A stretch of DNA of 64,000 nt from Oscarella lobularis (Eukaryota; Porifera; Homoscleromorpha; Homosclerophorida; Oscarellidae): assembly GCF_947507565.1 (NCBI RefSeq), contig NC_089178.1, positions 1 to 64,000 on the forward strand, in the 5' to 3' direction. A program made the translations under genes and the position numbers. The stretch's first letter is position 1. Each line of letters starts with the position of its first letter. This document shows positions 38,385 through 48,500 of this stretch, piece after piece. Below the pieces are notes generated by a model that saw nothing but the letters and a program-made list of their open reading frames with translations, did no database searches and was not told the DNA's origin.

Positions 38385-38866
38385 ATGGCAGGAGCAAGAC
38401 GACAAGTAAAAAAACGAGCCCATTTCAGATTCTGGTCGCTATACGAGGCTTTCTCTCATACGAAGGCCTTGCATTGGTATCGACGTCTGCAAAGGACTCG
38501 ACTAAAAGTATTTTCGGGAGATGAAGACGCACTTTTAGCTGCAAGAAAACGACTAAGAGAGGAATTCGATCGGAACAGAAGCGAGAACGATCCCGATCGA
38601 ATCAAAAACGTACGAATGCGAGCTAAATGCAACCATAACCAACGGTTACTTACTTTAGCTCCTAGAAATAGCTGAAGCGACCGACGCATATCTTCGACAG
38701 AACGTCGTGCAGGGAAAATTGATGAACGACGGCTATACGTACAGTGAGCGAGGTCCCATGCCACCGGAGGGGTCAACTAATTTTTCTTTTTTCTCTAGGA
38801 TTTCGACTCACCGACGATACAACACCCACAATCGACTTTGGTGGATCAAAAACACAGAAAAAGTGA
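38385..38866 (+). CDS. LYRM7: LYR-motif protein 7, complex III assembly factor
   Basis: Small mitochondrial matrix chaperone that stabilises the Rieske Fe-S protein UQCRFS1 before its insertion into respiratory complex III (MZM1 in yeast). Exons 38385-38609, 38659-38743 and 38799-38866 give about 125 residues. The LYR-type core is clear: ALHWYRRLQRTRLKVFSGD, then LLAARKRLREEFDRNRSEND, LLEIAEATDAYLRQNVVQGK and a short C-terminal tail ending in TGA 38864-38866. The only upstream in-frame ATG is 38385, which adds about 24 mostly basic and aromatic residues before the LYR helix compared with the human protein, a possible presequence. Part of this first exon is repeated at 41153-41228. The gene converges on synaptophysin B. 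Confidence 0.85.
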
Positions 38867-38971
38867 AGCGGGAAAAACATCGTGCAAGCAACAGCAGGTG
38901 AACAGTTCAAAACGAAAAATCTTTTGGAATTGATCAATCGACAACGAAAATTAAAACATTGTGATTTTCTA

Positions 38972-39947
38972 TCAGTTTTGCTCGGATGGCGGCGCCGCCT
39001 CTGTTGACGGCGTCACGTCGCTCTCACCGGCGGCTTGTTGTTGCTGTTCTTCATCCGGTTTCCTATGCTTGAATTTGACAGCTCCAGATACTTCATACTT
39101 TTGGAATCGTGAACGGAAGATCTTTGTCTCTTTGAAGACAAACCAGCAGTCGAAAGCCCAGATGAAAAAGTTGAGAAATGCGAGAATCTTTAATTAAAGA
39201 AAATAGAAAAAGGGAAGGGGCGGATTTTTTCTATTAGTTTCCTTACCACGGCTACAATCATTCCCCCATAGCCGGGTTTGTCTTCTGAACATCTTGTACC
39301 GCTTATGCAGGTGGTTTCGAAGAATTTGGTGAATCCTTTATCGACGACCAATGGCACGCCGTCCGTGGCCTTAGCCCAAACCGCGCCACTTGAGAGCCAA
39401 AAGATAGTGAGTAGGCACGTGCCAACAAAATTCTGCAAGACGAAATACCTATTCAGATAACCCCCTATTGTCGCAAACTTAAAAACTTACAAAAAGATGA
39501 AAAATGTCGGCTTTTCCTGGATTCAATCTCGGTTCGACGAAAACGTAGGAGACAGTGAAAGCGAGAACGTAGACTAAGGTGAGACACGACGTTGCTATGT
39601 AGAATTGCGCGCTTCCTCCGTAGGTGTCGGCGCCCACTCCAACAACTTGTCCCGTACGATCGATGAAATTGTAATCGTCATCGTCAAAGTCGTATGAAAC
39701 GGTGAATTTTGCATAATAGCTAATTCCTCCGTCGCTTGGACCCGTCGTCACTGAAATGCCTCCCGTCGATTTGAAACTGACGAGTACGGCCATAGCGACA
39801 ATAGCGAACACCTAGACGTCGAGCAATTGAAAGCGTGAGTCTCCAAAGGGGGCCGCGTTAGCGCGCTTTTCTGCGTACGAGCTCGAGGAGCTTAATGATT
39901 CCGCGCGGTTCCTTGAAAATAGCTACGTTGTAGTCCTGTAGAAGCAT
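38972..39947 (-). CDS. Synaptophysin-like MARVEL membrane protein (paralog B)
   Basis: Second synaptophysin-family four-pass vesicle protein, about 263 residues. Exons on the minus strand: 39947-39879, 39811-39491, 39432-39247, 39187-38972. Seen: IFKEPRGIIKLLEL at the N-terminus, VFAIVAMAVLVSF as first membrane segment, a lumenal loop with TVSYDFDDDDYNF, a second segment around CLTLVYVLAFTVSYVFVEPRL, the third with TIFWLSSGAVWAKATDG, a loop with two cysteines, the fourth with ILAFLNFFIWAFDCWFVFKE, and a Gln-rich tail. All three intron positions match paralog A at 2779-3769, so the two come from one duplicated gene. ATG 39947 gives a start of the same length as A. Confidence 0.85.
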
Positions 39948-40257
39948 GGCGACAGCGAAGGCAACGGACGGCGACGAAAGCGTTTCACGTGATCTCGTAT
40001 GATGCGCCGTCGTGACAAGCACGCGCTCACGAGACGGAGAGACGTGCATCGTATCAATTGCGATGACGACGACGACGACGAATCAACCGCGAGAGAAAAG
40101 GTACGAGTTTAGCTACTGTATGTGCATTTACTTTATAGAGTAGAAAAAGATGCACGAAGAAAGTCCATCAAGAAAGTTGACACGTACTGATAAACTTTTT
40201 TGCTTAGCGTAGAGTAGCCGTCCAAGTAGAATTCGCGTGTGCACGTCGCGTCGTCCC
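39948..40257. promoter_or_regulatory. Upstream region of synaptophysin B
   Basis: No gene seen. An E-box palindrome TCACGTGA lies at 39985-39992, about 38 bases upstream of the start codon, and an ACG run at 40063-40080. The E-box is identical to the one before the AprA-like gene. Regulatory use is inference. Confidence 0.35.
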
Positions 40258-40648
40258 CGGGGTCCTGGGCAAGACCCCGTAATCAAAAAGCGGCCCCGTA
40301 AAAAGACGACAGTAAAGGGGGCCATGATGTTTTATTTAATAAACCCGGAAGTATCCCGGAAGTACGAAAAAAGAAAAACGAACGTCCTCCCGGACTCCTT
40401 AGTTGAGGGGACCTTTCACCCAGGCCCCCATTCGGGGAGACAGTGACCCATCTGTCCCGGGGGTGCCTTTATATACCAAGGCACAGGTGGACCGCTATTG
40501 TAACCCACCGCGTCTTGCCCAAGTGGGGTGGCAGGTTATCACTCGTGCCACTGGAGTAGGGGATTGAATCCCCTGCGTTTGCGCCGCGTTTAACCTCTCT
40601 GGCTCGAGTTGGGCCGGTTTTATTTAGTCACCTCGGGGCCCGGAGGTG
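40258..40648 (-). mobile_element. GC-rich hairpin block, possible solo LTR (uncertain)
   Basis: About 390 bases with composition unlike the surroundings (long G and C runs) and no reading frame that resembles a protein. Nine inverted repeats follow one another: 40258-64/40273-79, 40292-97/40318-23, 40426-29/40434-37, 40439-43/40452-56, 40463-69/40478-84, 40486-90/40505-09, 40528-33/40546-51, 40558-65/40567-74, 40629-34/40643-48. A CCCGGAAGTA unit is repeated at 40344-40353 and 40355-40364. On the minus strand a TATATAAA box (40475-40468) is followed about 130 bases later by AATAAA (40336-40331), a spacing like the U3-R-U5 order of a long terminal repeat. TG/CA ends, target duplication and primer site were not found. 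A structured RNA or a promoter with two ETS-like sites are alternatives. Confidence 0.35.
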
Positions 40649-41150
40649 AATGGCGACATCGGAAAGCTCTTCATCTGCCTCGTCCGATTGTCCATAGACC
40701 ACCTAGGAAAGCAGAATTGAGTCCGACGGAGTACCTTTGTCGACGACTGCCCCTCATCCTTGGCGAAAAAACCTACGCGTCGAAGCAAAACCAGTGCTAT
40801 ATAGGTGTAGGGCAAAGGAAATTTGTTTTACCTCATATCCTCTGCTGACATTATTATTCGACAGAAGCCAAAGTGGTTATTGAATACGCAGCAGATCGGT
40901 GTTCGTCAAACTAATAAGACAATATAAACGATGACGATTAGCAGAGTCTCCTTCTACCTTTCAAGCGGCCCGCTAGATCTATACATAATCGAATTGAGGC
41001 CACGAGACGGTGAAATTGGCAAAGAGACAAACTGAATTGCATGCTGAGTCAGTCCATCTGCACAAATGAAATGGAGTCAAAGGAAAGATCTTACGTATTT
41101 CTTGCTCCGAATTCAATCACTTGCCTACGTTGCTGGAGACTTGTGAGTAC
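40649..41150. other. Gene-free stretch
   Basis: About 500 bases between the hairpin block and the LYRM7 fragment. I see no convincing reading frame, RNA gene or repeat here. Confidence 0.5.
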
Positions 41151-41152
41151 AT

Positions 41153-41228
41153 GACAAGTAAAAAACGGGCCCATTTCAGATTCTGGTCGCTATACGAGGC
41201 TTTCTCTCATACGAACTCGACTAAAAGG
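41153..41228 (+). pseudogene. Partial, broken copy of LYRM7 exon 1
   Basis: This stretch is almost identical to 38398-38508 in LYRM7 exon 1. Differences seen: one A fewer in the A-run, an A-to-G change, and loss of the 32 bases equivalent to 38464-38495, which encode the start of the LYR helix. After the match the sequence diverges. The copy keeps an open frame: ATG 41151 reads KKRAHFRFWSLYEAFSHT and continues to TAG 41313-41315, 54 codons in all. It lies 100 bases upstream of the EF-hand gene on the same strand. It cannot make an LYR protein. It may be a leader, an upstream reading frame or debris. Confidence 0.75.
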
Positions 41229-41325
41229 GAGGAGATCATGAAGAAGACGTACTTTACCTATCCGGGCTTTTGTCAGAATATTTTCGTTTGGACCTCGGCG
41301 AAAAAAGTCTCTTAGGTCGTCGACT

Positions 41326-44300
41326 ATGGTAAAAGATGGCATCGAGGTGTTCGACGTCCTGGACGTGAGCCTATCAGGTGAGTTTTTTAGCAGACTCTAT
41401 CGCCCTAGCAACGTAACTCAACAAATCGCTTCTCGCGCAATTATCAAGGTCATCTAACGGCCAAACAACTTCGCGCGTACTACGAACAGACGTACGTCGC
41501 CGAAGTATCGCTCGAAATCGTTTGCTCGGCAATCGATTTCGTTTGCGGACCCCAAGCAAAGGAAAAATGCAAAAGAGAAGACTTTCTCTCGGTCCTCGGC
41601 GAAATCGCGCGTCGATCGGACCGTCTCGATCAACTCTACTGGTACTTCAAGGCGTTCGATTACCGAAACGAGGGCCGAATCGGTCTCAAAAACGCTCTAA
41701 TCGTCTTGGAAACGATCTACGGCGAAGATTTCACCATGTCGACGTGGCAGGCGTTCGTCGCGTCGCGGAGGGACAAGAGAGCCAACGTGTCCTTGTACGA
41801 GCTCCGTCGCGCGCTGATGGAGCCTCCGCGAGCCGGGAAGCGGCCGTCCATCGTCGAATTGAGAGCGGAGGAGGAGAAATGGGCGACGATTGAAATCGAG
41901 CGCGATTACAGCGAATACGGGATGTTGACGAGGATTGGCGACAAAGAAGAGAAGACGGGACGAGAGCGACGAATGAAAATGATGAAAAGAGAATCAAAGC
42001 GTCAATTGAGAAAGATTCGGAAATTCGGATTGGACGGAATTGTCATGGAAACGGCGGAAGTGACGTTCGAGGAAGAGGAGGAAGAAGATCCGGAGGAGCA
42101 GGAGCTGGACGAGTTGAAGGAGCGCTACGACGAAGCGAGAGCGAGATTGCTGCGAGAAATATTGCGACTTCATATCGGAGAAGTGGGTTGGGTTTCCATG
42201 GCAGAGGAGGAGCGAAGAGCGAGACTCGAAGTGCTGGGAGTCGAGGAGAAACGATTGCGATTCAACGGACAAATCGATTTGATTGGAAGCCTATTGGAGA
42301 AGAGCTCTGCAACGAAGATGATCGTCGATTTGGATCTCTTGCTGGGAGAAGAACGACGTAGCTATGACGCTATCATGAAGGAGAGGAATTCGAAGAGAAG
42401 ACGACGCCAGTTGGGGTTGGGAGGAGAAGGGGGGGAGAGCTTCGAGAGGGAGAGAGACGCTGGGGAGGTTTTCGTAGAATTGGAATTGAGGTTTGAAGAA
42501 GAGAGGCGAGGAATTAAGCGACGGCATTGCGGTGTTGTGGACAAGAGCGCCACCACGAGCGTTTTAGCGGCGTTGGACGATTTGTATGAGACACTGGAGG
42601 ACGTTCTGTTGCGAGAGGAATGCGAGAGGAAGTCGTCCAATTGGCCAGCGGCGTCAGAAATTGAAAAAAAGGCCATTGTGAAGCGGTTGAGGCTGAGAAG
42701 GGGCAGGGGCGACGTCGACGACTTTTTAAGAGACGCTACGTATGATAACTTGTGGGAGGCTGAGAGGAAGACCACCAAAGTGAGTGGATTGGACGTGATT
42801 GGTGCGTTGAAGAGGGAGCGAGAAGTCGAAAAGCAGAAATTGACGACGCTCATTCGCGAGAAGCCTTCTCATAAGGAAGAAATGGCCTGCAGATTGGCTC
42901 ACGCTAGAATGGCAATTCTGACGCAACCGAATTTTTATTGCGCTGCATTGATAACGGGAATAATGCTAGGAAAGCTCAACTTTAGGTACGGATAAGAATG
43001 AAGACTAGTAAGGTTTTTAATTAAAGTGTACCTGTTTAGATCTGAGTTGGCGCAGGAGTGGCTTCGTCTGGGACGTGGCGCCGCAGTGAAAGACGAAAAT
43101 CTCGCTGATGCCTCTCTCTCAGCTGATTCCCTGACATTGTCGTCGGCTCGAGATGAAATTCTGCGTCTTCTGAGTCGGAGGCAGCAAGGAGAAGCGGCTC
43201 AGCTGGTGGCTATACTGGAGAAGAAAGAATTGATACAAAGAGCAGAAGCAATGGAGAAGAACGAAAGGCACAAGCGACTCCAACATCTGAAACTGCAAAG
43301 GGAAGAATTAAGAAAAAGCGATTCTCAAGAAAATAATACCGATATTATTCAGGTGATTGATTTGAAATAAAAGACTTCCTCCTAATTTTCTTGTGTGTAC
43401 GTACAGGAAGCAGCTTGTCTTCAGTATGGAAGTGGCTCCAGTCAAGTAGAGCTTCTCTGTCGCCTTCAAGAAGAGCACGGAAAAGAAACAGATGACTTGC
43501 TGCTTTTGATGCCAAGCAAGGTACAGCAAATTGGTGGTGCCGTCTTCCTAAAGCTTGTCAATAACTTTCTGTGTAGTCACTTCAAGGGTTGATTGACTTG
43601 TACAAAAGTCAATGGGCGCTGAGCACGGCAAAATGGCTGGATTGCTTGGCCAACGTCGTCTTTGTTGATGTCTCAGAACATGAAGTAGTAGTAGAAGAGG
43701 AGGAGGAAGAGAAGAACGACGAAGAAATCGTTGAATTGAGTAAAGAAGACCAATGGCAAATGTTTCAGGAATTAGAAACGAAATTTGAGTCTGAAAAGAA
43801 AGTGCTTTTGAAGGAGTTGGTAAAGCAAGAAGCTCTCCTTAGGTAAGGAGAAGAAGAAAAACTTACGATGATACGCATGCATGTCTTGCAGTCCCGAACG
43901 TCCCATGTCTGCCGCCCTTCAAAAGCGCATTTCCTTCTTCAAAATGGAACGACTGAAGAGCGAAGATGCTTCGCTAGCGGCGGCGGCGCACTCCGACTCG
44001 GAGATGATCGAGGCGAAGAAAGAGGAGCGAGCCGAGTCGGCAAGACGTCGTCTCTCGAATAGAATGCAAAAAGTGTACGCGTATCACACTAAATGCACTA
44101 TACACGGTATACTGACGCTTTTTCTTAGGCTCGAGAGACGACGCTCTAGACGACACGGTACCTCTGCTTTGTGCTACGACGATGATGATGCTGTTGGTGG
44201 AGCTTCGGATTCTGAAGCGCTCACTCCTACCGTTGACGAATTGTCTGGAACGGCGCTGATTGTAAATAAGGATGAAGTGAAGCAGAAGATGAAGGAACTT

Positions 44301-45362
44301 GAACGCCTCTTTAAACTAAAGAAGAAGGTACAGTCACAAGAAGAAAGGCATTAGAACTTGTAAATATTGTACATCAAGGCGTTGAGAGACACGATTGAGA
44401 AACACGGCGAGGAAGTCAAGGAAAAAAGACGATCCTCGATTACTTCGCAGACTTCTTTCCGTGCCTTGAAAACGTCTGGTCCAAGCAGTTCCAGCATAAC
44501 GAGCCTAAAAGAAAAAGTGATTTAATAACGACGCAGTATTGAGGCTTGCGAATTTGGTGCACGATTTAGTTGCACCGTGTGGCAGAGATAAAAGCCCAGG
44601 AGGCAATAGAAGAGGAAGAGGAAGAAGAAGAGGAAGAAGAGACCTTGCCTGAGGTGATACATAAACAATTAGCTGACTAATGTATGCCTGGTTGGTTGTA
44701 GAAGTCAACTGATGGAAATGCTTCTTCTGGAAGGAAAGAATCGTCTGCAAAACAAGTAAGGCATAGTAGGGATATTCTAAATAAAAATTGTTATTCAACT
44801 TGCCTCTCACCTGTAATTCTTTATTCAAATTAGAAGGTGCTCTTGAATGAGCAGCAGTCATCTTCAGAAGATGAGCAAGGTGTTCATTAATTACTTGAGA
44901 ATCTTACGGTTCTTTGCAAGAGTTTCTTTCGTCAGGTTTTGCAAATCTCTTGGAAGACGAGGAAAAGGATATGGACGATGATAAGAAGATGAAGGTCGCT
45001 GCTCAGCGAATGGAAGAGAAATTTCGTATGCAGGAGGAAGCGGGAGGAGTAAAGTTGCAGCTGGTACAGACGCTAAGAGAATGATCTCCTAACTCAATCT
45101 AAATGTTCGTCTCTATAGGCTCAAGGCGCCAGAAAGAAATTGGGCGACAAAACGGCCGATGAGGAAACGGTAGTAAGCCGCCCAAATCGACTATCCGTAG
45201 AAGAAAGACTCAAGGTCAAACAAGCCTTGAGAAAGGAAAAGAAACTCAAAGAACCAAAGGGGTACGCACGCATCAGCACGTTTGCCCAAGCTTTGACACG
45301 TTTTCTTTGCAGAGACGACCTTGACTAAAGTCCGCCGCCGCCGGAAGAAGAGAAATAGATAG
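41326..45362 (+). CDS. Unrecognised EF-hand and coiled-coil protein
   Basis: I do not recognise this gene. About eleven exons, over 900 residues. Exon 1 (ATG 41326) and exon 2 hold degenerate EF-hand-like helices: VFDVLDVSLSGHLTAKQL and YFKAFDYRNEGRIGLKNALI, each with a D-x-x-x-x-G core but imperfect calcium ligands. Then a very long charged exon (to about 42987) rich in Glu, Arg and Lys, predicted coiled coil, with an acidic run FEEEEEEDPEEQELDEL. Later exons continue as coiled coil with Glu-rich blocks (around 43690, 44610) and Ser-rich linkers. The last exon gives a basic tail KVRRRRKKRNR before TAG 45360-45362. No membrane segment or signal peptide. Such architecture is common in ciliary and centrosomal proteins, but that is inference. 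It converges on RTEL1. Confidence 0.65.
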
Positions 45363-45538
45363 CGTGACGTGAACGAATAAAAATACATACCTGTAGCACC
45401 CACCGTCGTTCTTGTTAGATCTTCTAATTAGATGAGAATTTTCTGTTGTTGTATCTTCAGTCGATCCTACGTGCGCTATATTCAAACTTGGCCTTCTTAG
45501 CATGCGTTGAGCTCATGAATGTCTTCCAATACAAGCAC

Positions 45539-48500
45539 CTAGAGGAGGTACTTATGCTGGAGTTGCTGCTTGCTCACAGGCTGCTCACAAACAGGACACT
45601 TTTCGGCGATCTATAGGCAATAAACGTAGCAAATGCTGCTGAAACTTTTCGATTTACCTTGAGGCATTCCCTCCAACAGCTTGAACAGCAGACGTGCTTG
45701 CACGGCGCTAAATAGGGCCCCCGAAGTTTTTTCTTACAGACAGGGCAAAATTTTTCTAAACGAATATGTATGAAGCGAAAAAATATCTAAAATCTACAAA
45801 CCAACCTGATTGGAGACGTTGAAGATTGGGAACACTGATCGGAGCAGAAGCGCTGTGAGTTTCGTTCAAAGCCGTTACGGCCAATTTTTTGGAGGCTGGC
45901 TCTTCTGAATCTTTGGCCAAATCTTTAGTCGAATCCTTGGAATCTCGCATCAGTTTGCCAGTCGACTGTTTGGGATGTAATCTCTCAGCGCTAGGTGTCT
46001 CCGGAGATTTTCTGCTGCTCAATTCCAAGCAGAGCTTCAAGTAGGGTTCTTTATGGTGCGCCTTCAAAAATTTCTGAAGGCCTGCGCACGGCACATAGCC
46101 ACCCCCTACTATTGAAGTACATTAAACGATGAGTGCACCTTTACCTTCTAAAAGCCGCTTCATTGCAACAACGCTTTGACCAAAAATCTTATGCAATCCG
46201 GAAACGAAGGAATCCAACTCGCTATTCTAATAAAAGAAATGCACGTTTCCTTCATGGGATCTGCTCTTACGCGATCGTACTTTTTGGTATTCAGCTAAAA
46301 GGTGGGAAAATCGTTTGTAAGATTCATCGCTCAACGCTTCCTTTACCTAACTTGAATCTATTAACCCGAAACGATCCCGTCTACGACTGCACCTCTTGAA
46401 GATAAGCTTTCGCTTCGGCAGCTTTTCCTTTCTTCCCGTCTTTCTCCTGGAATAGTAAACGTGATTGACGATTGTGCCTTCGATTATTAACTATTACCGT
46501 TATCTTCTTCTTTTTAGACGAAATTTCTTCACTGTTCTTTAATGAAATTTCAGTTTTTGGAGCCAAGCTGGACACGTGGCTTTCCACGCGTTGAGCCTGC
46601 TGAAACTTGCGAGTCAAGCTGTCGGCTCTTCGCTTGAGAGCGGGACGAAACTGAATAGGAACCGGATACTTTGAAGAAGAAGAAAAAGTATCAAAATCAT
46701 CAGCGACGTCGTTCCTTGCATCGCTATTTGGCTTGTACTGAGCGACAGAGCTGTTTTTAGATCGAGGAGGTGGTAGCTAAAAAAATCACCACGAAATCAT
46801 AATTATAATTATTGATTGGCAATGGACAAGTCTTACCGTTCGCTCAGCGTAAGTGAAAAACATCCCCAGATCTTTGAAGAGCTTCTCAAAGTCATCGTAA
46901 GTCGTAACGGATGGACGAACCCATTTGGGCAATTGCAACTGGACGTTTCTCGCGGAAAATCTAAAGTCAATGATCCGGTCGCAGCCCGAGAGAAAACGAA
47001 AAACGAATCACCTCGAATCGCACAACAAAAGTGCACCGAAATCGTGTCGATGTCGAATAACGCGTCCTATAGCTTGATTGACGGCACGCGACGCTTGCTG
47101 GCAATACCACGTATTGCCAGACAAAGACTGAGAGCGTATAGAGAAAAAATTAGAATATCATATTCGTCCCTTTTTTTCTGCGTACTTCTTTTGACGTTGC
47201 ACGCACTGCTTCGTCCAAATATAACATTTTTAATTTAACCTTATTTAGCGAACGTTTAGACGGGAAACGATTTTTTTAAAATTACTTTCGGATCCATTTT
47301 GGGCGGAAATGGAAGACCCGTTATAACGACTGCTCTTCCGTTCACGTCGGCAAAATCCAAACCCTCAGCAGCCTTCCATACTCCAGAATAACAATTAAAT
47401 AATCGTTTAGTTTTCGCGTATACTTTTCCTCTGCAGACTGCTAAGAATGTCGCCTGTCTGCAGCTTGGATCGCGAATTTTCTCGTAAAAAGCGTCAATTG
47501 TCTTCATGCAGCAAAGATTCTCAACGCTATATTGCTAATGCTTTGAAATTATACCTGATTGAAGTCGGTCTTTCCTTTTGGTTCGAGAAAGACCGGCTTT
47601 CTCTCGCTCAGCTTATTCCACAAGTCGCTTTGCTTTATATAGAATCATTCAACTCTCGCGCGCGCGAAACACAGCTTCAATTTTTCTACCTGCCATGTCT
47701 CGACGCACTTAGACATGAGAGGATATGATGGAAAGAAAACTAGAAATCCATTTGGTACAACGGAAGCTAAGCGAACTAGAAAAAAATCAAATTTCTCACG
47801 TGCAGAACTCTTCTCCCTTACCTAATGTCTTTCCGAGAGACGAAAGATAATCAAGAGAAAATCTACGTAAGCACTTTTACGAGCATTTCCATTCGGCAAG
47901 TCGCTCGTTATTATTACCTATTCTGATAGGACGAATTGAGTGTGACCCGATCCGGACCACAAGTGACAACTCCAGCAAAAACCTGGTGTCTCTCAATGAC
48001 ATGAGGATTTTCAATGGACACGGGAAAAGGACTTGAAAATAAAATAAAATCAGCTAAGCGCCGCTCATGCAAGCAAGGCTCGCGTATCTATTTACATTTT
48101 AAGCTCGGCTGAGAAGGAAGAGAGCGGAGACAACGTTCCACTCGTAAGAATAAGAGAGTGCACTCCCTGCGCTGTAAGATCGTTCATAGCGTGACCGGGA
48201 CTGAAACACCAATAGCTCAACGTACGACCTCCTCATATTCAATTTCACTTGTTTAGAAAAGAGACACGACAATTATTTATTACCTGCTGATGTCGACGGG
48301 TTTTTTCCCGTGCCTGAAGTCCACGTTTCGATTTTGCTTCGCGACTTTCTTTCCGGCGAAGGACGCACGTGAACCTGCGAATCCATAGTTCAGTCGAAGA
48401 GACATTTTTTCTGAAATCTAAAAAGACTTTGTAGTAGGTGTGATGTTGGTGTGAAGACGATGACGTTTGATAGACCACCTAGCGGACAAGAAACGTCAAA

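Noticed and set aside
38342-38524. ATG 38342 as start of LYRM7
   Set aside because: It is in a different frame from the LYR core; the in-frame ATG is 38385.
40554-40616. tRNA-like arm: AGGGG-loop-CCCCT and a TGGCTCGAGTTGG A-box-like stretch
   Set aside because: The loop does not have the T-T-C-R-A order on either strand, the A-box lies on the wrong side of the B-box, and no acceptor stem can be drawn.
40609-40848. Possible short gene in the spacer
   Set aside because: No ATG in good context, no motif, and it overlaps the hairpin block.
42362-42853. 163-codon antisense frame in the EF-hand/coiled-coil gene
   Set aside because: Leu/Ser-rich complement of Glu/Arg codons; no independent support.
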